Assembly: GCF_014529935.1 (NCBI RefSeq)
Contig: NZ_JACVFC010000001.1
Span: forward strand, 2,666,001-2,730,000
Direction of reading: 5' to 3'
DNA length: 64,000 bases
Origin: Chitinophaga qingshengii
GTDB lineage: Bacteria; Bacteroidota; Bacteroidia; Chitinophagales; Chitinophagaceae
Positions 27,242 through 36,114 of this stretch are shown here, piece after piece. Positions within the stretch are counted from its first letter, which is position 1, and each line of letters starts with the position of its first letter. A program made the translations under genes and the position numbers. The notes beneath the pieces were generated by a model, which worked only from the letters and a program-made list of their open reading frames with translations, had not been told where the DNA came from and made no database searches.

Positions 27242-29119
27242 TCACGGTAAAATATATCCGAAGGCCAGGTACGATTGTTCCTGGCCTTCTGTTATGATAT
27301 GCCCCTGCATCATCTTCATCAGGTCCCGGCTGATCACCAGTCCCAAAGCCAGTTCATTATCCTGCCAGTTTTCCAGTCCCGACAGCACAAAACGGGCATC
27401 ATCCCCTGTTTTTACCCGTATACGCACTTCCATTTGCCCGGCGATCAGCTCTGTGGCAATTTCCAGCATACTCTCCGGCACGGCCACTGCTATGGCTATC
27501 TGTAACAGCTGTATATTCACCAGTTTCAACATTTCCTCATCAGCGGCAACGGTCAGCCCCTGCGGAATATAATTTTTCACCAGGATACTTTTCTTTTCCA
27601 GCTGCGCCTCCAGCGGCCCCAGGGCACTCTTCACCGCTGCCAGCAGGTTACAGCGCACCGGCTGATAATGATACCCCGATAATTGCAGCCGCAACCATTT
27701 GAGTATATTGTCAAAAACCACCAGCACCTGGCCGGAAGTGGTACTGATATGTTTTAACCATACCACCATCTCGGCCTTGGACAAAGTACCCGATTGGAAC
27801 CGGGCGGCCACCTCCGTCAGATGTACCAGCGGTCCCCTGAAATCCCGCGCCAGTATACTAATCAGTTTATTCTTAAAAGCATCCGTTTCCGTGAGGGCCA
27901 GGTGCAGCTCCGACATCTCCCGGTATCCTTTTAACAAAGCCTCATCCTGCTGCTTCAACCGCTGGTAATGCCAGTATCGCTCAGCAACCAATGCCAACAC
28001 TAACACCAGTACAATCAACAGGCATACTACCAGTAAGTGGTGATTTTCCGCCTCCGCCAGTTCGGCCACCAATACCTGCTGCCGGTGCCGGTTTTGACGC
28101 GCCAGGTCGGATACCGCCCTCTCTTTCAGGAAAAATCCTATGTAATCAAATGAATGCGCATTGGGCTGGTACCGTTTTTCTGCGGCCAGCCGCATGATTT
28201 CACGGCCATACTGTACCATCCGCGCAGCGTCTTTCTGCTGCTGATAATAATCGTATAGGCGTGCCAGCCAATAAAGATTCAATTCAATGCTACCGGTTTG
28301 CACTCCTAACTGATAAGCCTTTTCCTGGTAACGGGCCGTATCCGGATGATATCCCATGCGGGGAAAGTCGTCCAGCCGGGCATACATGTCCATCGCCACA
28401 TAGGGCATACCACTACGCAACGCTTTATCTGCCAACAGGTAAAGGGTTTCCTCCGCTTTGCGCCCCTCCCCTCTTTTTACTAAATCATTCAGTGAATAAG
28501 CATCCACATAAAAACTGATTTTGGAACGGGGATATTTGGCAATCACCTGCCGCGCCCGCTGCAGTGCCCAGTGCACCGAATCGGCGTGGGTACTGTCCCG
28601 GTAAAAACGCATCACATAATTCACCAACAGGATACCATATACGGAATCATTATCCGGCGGTAGCCGGCTGGCCATTTTAAATGCCCGGTAGAAGTAGTTG
28701 TTGGCATCTTGTTTACGGCCCATGTTACGGTAATACACGTAAATATTACTCAGTGTCTTGGCCATACGGGCAGAATCCCTCAGTTGTTCATGTATTTTGA
28801 GCGCCTTATAGGCATAAATACCTGCTACACCGAAATCTGTCTTTATCGCATAATTCCAGCTCAACAGGTCATTGGCATCCGCCTGACCGCTGATATCGTG
28901 CAGCCGGACGGCCATATCGCGTACTTTGATGGCATACACAAAACTGCTGTCAATGTCTATCACTGCGTACAACGCTGCTATTTTCCCCAGCACGTTCAGA
29001 TAGCCGGCGCTGTCGCGCTGCCGTAGCAAATCCCGTTGCAGCTCCGGCAACTGTGGCGTTTGCGCCATTAGCTGCCAACACAGCAAACATCCTAAAATAG
29101 TGATATAACACTGACGCAT
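27242..29119 (-). CDS. TPR/sensor-kinase paralogue C, catalytically degenerate
   Basis: A 625-residue membrane protein starting at ATG 29117-29119 (signal MRQCYITILGCLLCWQLMAQ); a GTG 24 bp upstream is less likely. It has a periplasmic helical region of TPR type, one membrane segment, then a HisKA/HATPase-like region. The phosphoacceptor His is replaced by Arg425 (ARDFRGPL where HDFRTPL is expected). The N-box is lost (LLQIAIAVA, no Asn or Lys), and the G1 and G2 glycine motifs are missing. Autophosphorylation is not expected. It is the last gene of a tandem trio, and its end holds a 10-bp perfect inverted repeat (27260-27289). A role as a pseudokinase partner of paralogue A is inference. Confidence 0.85.
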   Translation of the reverse strand: MRQCYITILGCLLCWQLMAQTPQLPELQRDLLRQRDSAGYLNVLGKIAALYAVIDIDSSFVYAIKVRDMAVRLHDISGQADANDLLSWNYAIKTDFGVAGIYAYKALKIHEQLRDSARMAKTLSNIYVYYRNMGRKQDANNYFYRAFKMASRLPPDNDSVYGILLVNYVMRFYRDSTHADSVHWALQRARQVIAKYPRSKISFYVDAYSLNDLVKRGEGRKAEETLYLLADKALRSGMPYVAMDMYARLDDFPRMGYHPDTARYQEKAYQLGVQTGSIELNLYWLARLYDYYQQQKDAARMVQYGREIMRLAAEKRYQPNAHSFDYIGFFLKERAVSDLARQNRHRQQVLVAELAEAENHHLLVVCLLIVLVLVLALVAERYWHYQRLKQQDEALLKGYREMSELHLALTETDAFKNKLISILARDFRGPLVHLTEVAARFQSGTLSKAEMVVWLKHISTTSGQVLVVFDNILKWLRLQLSGYHYQPVRCNLLAAVKSALGPLEAQLEKKSILVKNYIPQGLTVAADEEMLKLVNIQLLQIAIAVAVPESMLEIATELIAGQMEVRIRVKTGDDARFVLSGLENWQDNELALGLVISRDLMKMMQGHIITEGQEQSYLAFGYILP

Positions 29120-29144
29120 ATACGCAAAATGGATACCTACCACG

Positions 29145-31058
29145 TTAAATCGTGTACTCCATCAGGAGAAACCCATTGGCTTGTTCTTCCACCACAAGGC
29201 CTCCCTTCATCTTATGCATAAAGTCCCGGCTGATAATAATGCCTAACGCAAAAATATTATGCTCTTTATCCTGCAATTCATCCAGCCACTTACGGGTAGC
29301 AGCACCGCCATCTACCATAAACCGCACCGTTACCTTTCCCTTTTCTGTATAAGAAGAAATCAACAGTAAGGTACCCGGCCGTGCCGTGCTCACCGCTACC
29401 TGCAACAATTGTACATTCACCAGCCGCAAAATTTCCATATCAGCGATAATGGTCATGCGGGAAGCAATCCGGTTAACAATCGTGAGCTGTTTATCCTGTA
29501 TTTCCGCCTGCAACGGCTCCAATGCGGTTGCTATGACGGGCAGCAACTCACAGGTAACCGGCTGATAAACGAACCCCGATAACTGCCACCTCAACCACTT
29601 CAGGATGTTATTAAAAGCATCCAGCGTTTTCCGGGATGCGTTGCCTATCTGTTTTAACAAACTGATTACTTCCGGCTGGCTCAATGCACCCGTTTTCAGT
29701 TGATCCGCCACGGCAATAATATGGTGCAGTGGCGTCCTGAAATCCGTGGCCAGCATACTGATCAAGCTGTTTTTAAAAAGGTCGTTTTCTGTAAGGGCTG
29801 CATTGTTTTTGGCTAGTTGCACATAACTGAGTGCCAATGCGTTTTCCTGTTGTTTCCAGCGGCGATAATGCAGATACCGGCTGGTAAACAACACGATCAG
29901 CAGGAATATGATAATTAGTAATCCTTCCACAATCAACCTGCGGTTCTTTTTCTCTGCCAGCTCTCTTTCCAGCTCCAGTTGCTGCGTCCGGGTGGACAAT
30001 GATAATGTCCGTAATGCTTTTTCCTTTAAAAAAAAATCAATATAGGCAGCCTCCTGGGATACGCCCAGGTTGGTATGATAACGGTCCTTTGCCGCCAACT
30101 GCATGATTTCATTACCGTAATATACTACCTTCTCCGGCTGCTGTTGGCTGCGGTAATAATCGTATAGCCGTCCAAGCCAGTACAGGTTCTGTTCCATACT
30201 GGTCGACTGCCGCGCTACTTCATAGGCCTGTTCCTGGTAGCGGGTAGAATCGGCAAAATAACCAAGGCGCTGAAAATCGTACAGCCGTCCGTACATATCC
30301 ATAGCCACATAAGGCATCCCTTTCTGCCGGGCCAGGTCAGCCAGGTGATAGATCCTTTCTTCCGCTTCTTTTCCTCTACCGGCTTGTACCATTAAATCAG
30401 CATCAAAAGCGGCCACATAAAAAGCGGCCCGGCTATCAGGATATTTTTTCAGGATAGTGGCCGCCTTCCGTAAAACCAGCCGCACCGAGTCTATCTTACT
30501 GCTGTCATCAAAAAAACGCCAGGCATAGTTCACCAGCATGGTAGCTGCCATAGAATCTTTATCTGCAGGCAGCCGGTTGGCCAGGTGAAAAGCCCGGTAG
30601 AAATAGTTATTGGCTTCCTCCGGATGACCGGAGTTTTTATAACAACCGTAAATGATATTCAGCGACCGCACCATCTGTGCAGAGTCGCCCATTTGTTCAT
30701 TGAGCAATAAGGCTTTGTAGGCGTACTGTATACCTACATTATAATCCGTTTTGGCGGTATAATACCAGCCCAGCATATTATTGGCATCCGCCAAGCCTTT
30801 CATATCCTTTTGCCGGATGGCAATTTCCAGCACCTGGCGGGCATAATAAAAGGAACTGTCGAGGTGGATACTGGCATATAAGGCACCAATTTTACCCAAT
30901 ACCGCTGCATATCCCGCACTGTCACGCTGCGCTTGCAGCTCCCGCTGCAAACGTGGCAATATAGGCGCCTGACCGCTGCTTTTCAGCACCGGCAGTACCC
31001 AGCCGCTCACAATGAGCAACACCACTATCCAACGCTCACGTACAAACGATTTTCTCAT
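29145..31058 (-). CDS. TPR/sensor-kinase paralogue B, catalytically degenerate
   Basis: A 637-residue protein with the same plan as its neighbours: signal peptide, periplasmic TPR-like helices (FYRAFHLANRLPADKDS and similar), one membrane segment, cytoplasmic HisKA/HATPase-like part. The H-box reads LATDFRTPL with Thr438 where His should be. The N-box aligns as LLQVAVSTA with Asn and Lys replaced by Val and Ser, and neither the DxGxG nor the GxGxGL motif is present. It is clearly closer to paralogue C than to A, judging from LQRELQAQRDSAGY against LQRDLLRQRDSAGY. It lies 14 bp after paralogue A. Membrane localisation and overall fold are likely; kinase activity is not. Confidence 0.85.
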   Translation of the reverse strand: MRKSFVRERWIVVLLIVSGWVLPVLKSSGQAPILPRLQRELQAQRDSAGYAAVLGKIGALYASIHLDSSFYYARQVLEIAIRQKDMKGLADANNMLGWYYTAKTDYNVGIQYAYKALLLNEQMGDSAQMVRSLNIIYGCYKNSGHPEEANNYFYRAFHLANRLPADKDSMAATMLVNYAWRFFDDSSKIDSVRLVLRKAATILKKYPDSRAAFYVAAFDADLMVQAGRGKEAEERIYHLADLARQKGMPYVAMDMYGRLYDFQRLGYFADSTRYQEQAYEVARQSTSMEQNLYWLGRLYDYYRSQQQPEKVVYYGNEIMQLAAKDRYHTNLGVSQEAAYIDFFLKEKALRTLSLSTRTQQLELERELAEKKNRRLIVEGLLIIIFLLIVLFTSRYLHYRRWKQQENALALSYVQLAKNNAALTENDLFKNSLISMLATDFRTPLHHIIAVADQLKTGALSQPEVISLLKQIGNASRKTLDAFNNILKWLRWQLSGFVYQPVTCELLPVIATALEPLQAEIQDKQLTIVNRIASRMTIIADMEILRLVNVQLLQVAVSTARPGTLLLISSYTEKGKVTVRFMVDGGAATRKWLDELQDKEHNIFALGIIISRDFMHKMKGGLVVEEQANGFLLMEYTI

Positions 31059-31072
31059 ACCTCCTGTATCCG

Positions 31073-33001
31073 TTATATGTTGATTTCCGGCACCTTGTAA
31101 AAAAAGGTGCTTCCACCATCTTCATTATTGACCGCCCCTGCTTCTCCATTCATTTTATCAATAAAGTCACGGCAAATGATCAACGCCAGCCCGGCTCCCT
31201 TACCCGTCCGTTTCCGGGCATAGTTTTCACTGTCATAGGTAAACAGCCCCGGTAGTACGGCCGGATCAACACCTGGTCCCTGGTCCCGGAAAAAGACCTC
31301 CACGTATCCATTTTTACGTATAGCTGTTATTGTTATCACGCCATTCTCCGGAGAAAACTTAATGGCGTTATGCAGGAAATTACGATGGATAAACTGCAGC
31401 ATCTCAAAATCCCCCTGTACCATCAGTCCTTCCGGGATATGCAGCTCCAGCCGGATATGTTTTTCCCGCAGCAGATGCTGCACATTACGGGCCGACATTT
31501 CCAGCATATCCGTCAGCACAAAAGAATGTGGCCGGTATACAAAGCCGGATAATTGTGTTCTCATCCAGCTGAGTATTTCTTCAAAAACAGTGAGTGTAGC
31601 GGTGGCAGTTTGTTCTACTTCCATTACCATACCGGCGGCATCTTCAGGAGTGAGAATATCTTCATTTACAAAACCGGTGATATCGATGATGTTATAGAGG
31701 GGAGTCCTGAAATCATGCGCAATCAGGGAGATCAGTTTGTTTTTAAAATCATCATTCTTTTTCAGCACCTCATTGGCGGCGGCGATTTCGGTTTTCACGC
31801 GGGCCAGGCGCTGGGAGCGCAGGCGGGAAGAGCGGTATGAACGAATCAGGAACCAGGTAAGTACTGCCAGCAGCACGATAATAGCCACCACAAAAATGGC
31901 CAGATATTGCCAGTAGCGCTGTGCCAGCCTGGTCTTTTGCAGGGCGGCCTGTTGCTGGTCCGACTGCATCTTCAGGGAGTCCAGTGTCTGGTCCTGCAGC
32001 GAATAGGCGATATAATCCATTTCGCCCTGTTGCATGTCATCCTGCTGCTGTTGCATGATATTCAATGCAATACGGCTGTACCTGGCAGCCTGCAGGGTAT
32101 CTTTATGCTGTTGAAAATAGTCATACAACTGCGTTACCTGTGGCAGCAATAACCCGATATACCCGCCGGTAACGGCATGTGCCACCGCGTCCTGCAAATA
32201 GACCAGTGAATCAGGTTCATGGAGATAACTTTTATATTCCCACATTTCCAGCAGGCCGCGCATAGCATAATAATCAAATCCATCAGCCATCGCCGTATCA
32301 ATCACCTGCCGCACCTTTGCTTTGGCGGCCTCATACCTTTTCTCTTCATTATGCACATTGGCCTGTAACAGCCAGATGTACAACAGCTCCCGGGTATCGC
32401 GGTATCGTTCTGCCAGCACAATAGCCTCATCTAAAGCCCGATTGGCAGCAGCTTTCGTACTGCTGTCGGTATAGTTGATCGCGTAAAAGTTGCCTAGTCC
32501 GAGCGCATGCAGCGAATCTTCTTTCAGCTCCCGGGTCAGTTTCAGTGACTGTGCCATATACTCATTGGCGGAAGCCAGTTTACCGGTGAAATAGTGGTAA
32601 ATCCCGATATTCATCAGCACCTGGGACACATTCACAGAATCGCCGGCTTTACGGCTTTCTTCCAGGGCATCATTATAAAAAAGATAAGAAAGGTAACGAT
32701 GAGGGCGGAGGGCATAATAATTACCGAGGTTACGCAAAGCGCGGGCTTTGCCGGAAGGGTATTCAATACGGATAGCCATATCCCTCGCTAAAGATGCATA
32801 ACGTCCACAGCTATCCAGCTGGCAGGCCTGGTATAAAGCCGCCAGTCGGTTCAAGGCATCTACATAAGTTACGCTGTCACTAATATGCGGCAGTTGCGAT
32901 TTAATCCTGCCGATCTCTCTGTGCTGCCCCTGCAGCACAGTCGGGAAAACAAACAACAACCAGCACATATGCAACAGCATATATCGTCTGAGGATTATCA
33001 T
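31073..33001 (-). CDS. TPR-containing sensor histidine kinase (paralogue A, intact catalytic motifs)
   Basis: A 642-residue sensor kinase. A signal sequence is followed by a periplasmic TPR-like region, a membrane segment at about residues 366-386, HisKA with His429 in AHDFRTPL, and an HATPase domain with the N-box NFLHNAIKF, G1 DQGPGVD and G2 GKGAGLAL. All key motifs are present, so it should autophosphorylate. No response regulator is adjacent, and it has no fused receiver or DNA-binding domain, so its partner must be encoded elsewhere. It is the first of three tandem paralogues; the two downstream copies lack these residues. The NUDIX-type regulator gene lies 84 bp upstream on the same strand. 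Confidence 0.9.
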   Translation of the reverse strand: MIILRRYMLLHMCWLLFVFPTVLQGQHREIGRIKSQLPHISDSVTYVDALNRLAALYQACQLDSCGRYASLARDMAIRIEYPSGKARALRNLGNYYALRPHRYLSYLFYNDALEESRKAGDSVNVSQVLMNIGIYHYFTGKLASANEYMAQSLKLTRELKEDSLHALGLGNFYAINYTDSSTKAAANRALDEAIVLAERYRDTRELLYIWLLQANVHNEEKRYEAAKAKVRQVIDTAMADGFDYYAMRGLLEMWEYKSYLHEPDSLVYLQDAVAHAVTGGYIGLLLPQVTQLYDYFQQHKDTLQAARYSRIALNIMQQQQDDMQQGEMDYIAYSLQDQTLDSLKMQSDQQQAALQKTRLAQRYWQYLAIFVVAIIVLLAVLTWFLIRSYRSSRLRSQRLARVKTEIAAANEVLKKNDDFKNKLISLIAHDFRTPLYNIIDITGFVNEDILTPEDAAGMVMEVEQTATATLTVFEEILSWMRTQLSGFVYRPHSFVLTDMLEMSARNVQHLLREKHIRLELHIPEGLMVQGDFEMLQFIHRNFLHNAIKFSPENGVITITAIRKNGYVEVFFRDQGPGVDPAVLPGLFTYDSENYARKRTGKGAGLALIICRDFIDKMNGEAGAVNNEDGGSTFFYKVPEINI

Positions 33002-33085
33002 AATTCTACCGGAAAAATAAAACTAATACAGTGAACCCGGTGCTGTAGGCTTCTGTTCATTTTGTTCATTTTCGTTCGGCGCTGC

Positions 33086-33781
33086 TTATATCTCAAACAC
33101 CAGGCCTTTACGCATCAGTGCTTCATAACGGGCGGGATCAAAACGGTACAGATGCGCTCCTTTCTTGGATGAGGTCTTGTCTTTTTCTTCCAGCTTCTCC
33201 ATCACATCCAGTGACAAGATCTTTTTTCTGAAGTTACGCTTATCGAGTGTTTTTTGGTATATCTCTTCGTATAGGCTCCGAAGTTGTGACAGGGTGAATT
33301 TCTCCGGCAGCAGTTCAAACCCGATGGGATGGAAATGTGCATTGTTGCGCAATTGCACCAACGCATCGTCGATCATACGGTTATGGTCAAATATCAACGC
33401 AGGTATTTCGTGCAGTTCCAGCCAGTGGGCGCCATGTTCCTGGGCCAGCGGACGGTCGTGGTCTTTAATGCGGATCAGGGCATAATAGGCCACTGATATT
33501 ACCCGCGCCCCGGTATCCCGGTTCACTTCACCATAACAATGCAGCTGATCCATATAAATGTTTTCCAACCCGGTAGTATGCTTGAGTACCCGGGCTGCCG
33601 CGTCGTTGGTGCTTTCTTCTGCCTGCACAAAGCCACCTACAAGCGACCATTCACCTTCCATAGGCGCCACTTTACGTTTCATCACCAATAACTTCAGTTT
33701 GCCTTCGTCGAAACCAAAGATGATACAATCTACTGCCACCAGGTGTTTCGGGGCTTGGGCATAAAAAGAAGCAGCATTCAT
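33086..33781 (-). CDS. NUDIX-type transcriptional regulator (NrtR/AraR-like)
   Basis: A 231-residue protein with an N-terminal NUDIX fold and a C-terminal winged-helix-like region (FTLSQLRSLYEEIYQKTLDKRNFRKKIL), the plan of NrtR-type repressors that bind DNA and sense a nucleotide or sugar ligand. The NUDIX box has the right glycines (GGFVQAEESTND...RVLKHTTGL), but the three catalytic Glu of REUxEExGU are Val, His and Thr, so hydrolysis is unlikely and a sensing role fits. It could regulate the kinase trio that starts 84 bp downstream, or sugar genes elsewhere; the sequence does not show which. Confidence 0.85.
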   Translation of the reverse strand: MNAASFYAQAPKHLVAVDCIIFGFDEGKLKLLVMKRKVAPMEGEWSLVGGFVQAEESTNDAAARVLKHTTGLENIYMDQLHCYGEVNRDTGARVISVAYYALIRIKDHDRPLAQEHGAHWLELHEIPALIFDHNRMIDDALVQLRNNAHFHPIGFELLPEKFTLSQLRSLYEEIYQKTLDKRNFRKKILSLDVMEKLEEKDKTSSKKGAHLYRFDPARYEALMRKGLVFEI

Positions 33782-33831
33782 AAAACGGAATTTTTTTCCT
33801 GCGTATATGGAGTAAAAATAATATAAATCGC

Positions 33832-34323
33832 CTACTTTTTAGGCTTAAAACGATGGTAATCGGTAGCAGGAATACGGGAAATCCCCAGCTGACGCAACAT
33901 ATGCACCAGTTGTCCCCTGTGAAACGTACTGTGGTTGCAGGAATCAATGATCACATCCTGTACGGGCAACTTCACCTGCTCACCTTTGCGGGGCGTAAAA
34001 GCGATGGTATGGTTCAATCTGGCTTCGGTAGCCTGTTTTACCCATTCCTGCAACAGGAGGGACTGCCGCAGCCAGGCCTGGCAAGCCTCCGCAAAAGTAC
34101 CGTTAAAAGCCGCGGTAGGATCTACAGGCTGCTCTGTCAGCTGCAAACGCTGATACCAGATACTCTCCCGGTACCACAAATGACAAACCGTCTTAAACAA
34201 GGAAGGAAAACTACCACCCAGGTCCTGCACGACCTGCTCTTCATTCAGCTTCAACATGACCGCCACCAGCTGCTGATTGGCCCAGTGGTTATACGATGCG
34301 AACCGCACCAGGATTTCTTTCAT
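33832..34323 (-). CDS. DinB-family protein
   Basis: A 163-residue four-helix-bundle protein of the DinB/YfiT type, started at ATG 34321-34323 because MKEILVRFASYNHWANQQL is the family's usual opening. The three metal-ligand His are visible as His48 (VCHLWY), His131 and His135 (NHSTFHRGQL). Relatives include thiol-dependent transferases and damage-induced proteins of unknown activity. It lies upstream of the NUDIX gene on the same strand (50-bp gap) and is divergent from the serine hydrolase. A 10-bp palindrome GTTAATTAAC (34333-34342) sits just upstream of its start. Confidence 0.88.
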   Translation of the reverse strand: MKEILVRFASYNHWANQQLVAVMLKLNEEQVVQDLGGSFPSLFKTVCHLWYRESIWYQRLQLTEQPVDPTAAFNGTFAEACQAWLRQSLLLQEWVKQATEARLNHTIAFTPRKGEQVKLPVQDVIIDSCNHSTFHRGQLVHMLRQLGISRIPATDYHRFKPKK

Positions 34324-34424
34324 GGACAAAATGTTAATTAACCAAATCCTAATGATTCTACAACAAATTACAATAATGTTTGTCAATTTACTTGCGATCT
34401 TTGCCATCCCTAACCTGAAATATC

Positions 34425-35561
34425 ATGGATTCGCTCAATTACCTCTGGCGTTGTATAGGGTGGAACATCCCTAAAATAGACGATTATAAGCGCTTTACCA
34501 ATGCCCTGGTTGCCAAAGGCAACACCATCTTCCCCCTGGAACAGGCCCCGGAAAAAATGCCGCCGCCCGCTGTTTCCTGGAATTACAAAGGTCAACCCCG
34601 GCAAGGCCCGCTCCCCGATCTGCTGGCTAATACCGGCACTACGGCCTGTATCATACTGCAACAGGGACAAATCCGCTATGAACAATACTTCAACGGCTAC
34701 CAGCGGGATTCCATCAATACATCCTTTTCTGTGGCCAAATCCATGACCTCCGCCCTCATCGGTATTGCCATCGCGGAAGGCGCTATTCATTCGGTAGAAG
34801 ATCCGGTAGCCCGTTACCTGCCGGCTTTTGATAAAAAAGGACAGGACCAGGTCACCATCGCCCACCTGCTGCAAATGTGCTCCGGGCTGGCATACCGGGA
34901 AGGCGTATTGCCCTGGACGGACGATGCCCGTGTATATTACGGCCTGCGCCTGCGCGACCAGGCACTGAAAGCTAACTTGATAGAAACACCGGGAACTGTA
35001 TACCACTACAACAACTACAACCTGCTGTTGTTAGGTTTGATCCTGGAAAAAACCACCAGCCAACCCGTACCGGCCTATTTCAGCGAAAAAATATGGCAAC
35101 CCATGGGCGCTGAAGCCGATGCCTCCTGGAGTGTGGACAGCCGGCATTCCGGTTTTGCGAAAATGGAAAGCGGGTTCAACGCACTGGCCATCGACTTTGC
35201 CCGGTTCGGACAACTGTGCCTGCAAAACGGCGCACTAAACGGCCATTCCATTATTCCGGCCGATTGGATGCACACCGCTACCAGTGCGCCCACCCATAAG
35301 GCAGACACTAAAACCTATCTCTCGCGGATGGTACCACCCTTGTGTAAATGGGCAGGTAGTCCGCATGGTTATTACAAATATGGCTGGTGGGGATACCAAA
35401 CAGATGCCCATAATTTTGATTATTTTGCATTAGGCGCCAAAGGCCAGTTCATCTACATATCTCCCCGGAAACAGGCTGTCATTGTACGTTTTGGCAAACA
35501 ATGGGGAGCGATAGACTGGTGGCCTGAGCTGTTGAAACAGCTGGCCGATTCACTCGCATAA
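34425..35561 (+). CDS. Serine hydrolase, beta-lactamase/class C type
   Basis: A 378-residue protein of the beta-lactamase/DD-peptidase superfamily. The nucleophile motif is S102-V-A-K105 in TSFSVAKSMTS, the second motif is Y195-N-N197 in VYHYNNYN, and the third position is GAKG at 337-340. All three are in order with normal spacing, so the protein should be active as an esterase or peptidase. No convincing signal peptide is seen, so the protein may be cytoplasmic, which argues against a resistance beta-lactamase. A GNAT acetyltransferase gene follows after 10 bp, suggesting co-transcription. Confidence 0.88.
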   Translation: MDSLNYLWRCIGWNIPKIDDYKRFTNALVAKGNTIFPLEQAPEKMPPPAVSWNYKGQPRQGPLPDLLANTGTTACIILQQGQIRYEQYFNGYQRDSINTSFSVAKSMTSALIGIAIAEGAIHSVEDPVARYLPAFDKKGQDQVTIAHLLQMCSGLAYREGVLPWTDDARVYYGLRLRDQALKANLIETPGTVYHYNNYNLLLLGLILEKTTSQPVPAYFSEKIWQPMGAEADASWSVDSRHSGFAKMESGFNALAIDFARFGQLCLQNGALNGHSIIPADWMHTATSAPTHKADTKTYLSRMVPPLCKWAGSPHGYYKYGWWGYQTDAHNFDYFALGAKGQFIYISPRKQAVIVRFGKQWGAIDWWPELLKQLADSLA

Positions 35562-35571
35562 ATCAGCAAAC

Positions 35572-36042
35572 ATGGAAGATATAACGTTAAGGCTTGCACG
35601 AAAAGAAGATTGTCCCCGGTTGATGGAACTGATCCGGGAACTGGCGGAATTTGAAAAAGCACCCGAACAAGTGACCGTCAGCCTGGCTCATTTTGAAGAA
35701 GCCGGTTTCGGTCCCAACCCGGTATGGAAGGCTTTTGTAGCGGCTACACACGATGCTGCCGGTAAAGAATTCATCATTGGATTCGGACTGTATTATGTTC
35801 GCTATTCTACCTGGAAAGGTTGCCGTATGTATATGGAAGACCTGATTGTTACTGAACAGTGGCGCGGCAAAGGCGTAGGCAAACAATTACTCGACCGTCT
35901 CATCGAAGAAGCGAAGGAAAAACAATACAGTGGCGTACTCTGGCAGGTACTGGATTGGAACACGCCCGCCATCAATTTCTACAAAAAATACGAGGCGAAA
36001 TTTGATCCGGAATGGATTAACGTGAGTGTGGAGTTATCATAA
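35572..36042 (+). CDS. GNAT N-acetyltransferase, SAT/thialysine-type
   Basis: A 156-residue acetyltransferase of the GNAT fold using acetyl-CoA. The N-terminal IRELAEFEKAPEQVTVS, the middle FYxxYSTWKG-like LYYVRYSTWKGCRMYMEDLIV and the CoA-binding loop QWRGKGVGKQLL followed by VLDWNTPAINFYKKY match the spermidine/spermine or thialysine N-acetyltransferase group. A polyamine or amino acid side chain is the likely acceptor. It starts 10 bp after the serine hydrolase gene. A perfect 15-bp inverted repeat lies between it and the next GNAT gene. Confidence 0.88.
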   Translation: MEDITLRLARKEDCPRLMELIRELAEFEKAPEQVTVSLAHFEEAGFGPNPVWKAFVAATHDAAGKEFIIGFGLYYVRYSTWKGCRMYMEDLIVTEQWRGKGVGKQLLDRLIEEAKEKQYSGVLWQVLDWNTPAINFYKKYEAKFDPEWINVSVELS

Positions 36043-36067
36043 ATCTCCCGCTTATAATATTTGCACG

Positions 36068-36107
36068 ATGTATGTCATCAATCATTGTTAATATTGATGA
36101 CATACAT
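36068..36107. repeat. Perfect 15-bp inverted repeat before the second GNAT gene
   Basis: ATGTATGTCATCAAT (36068-36082) and ATTGATGACATACAT (36093-36107) are exact reverse complements with a 10-nt spacer. The right arm ends 7 bp before the ATG at 36115 and is followed by T5. It could be an operator, a leader hairpin hiding the start, or a weak terminator of the upstream operon. Confidence 0.7.
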
Positions 36108-36114
36108 TTTTACC

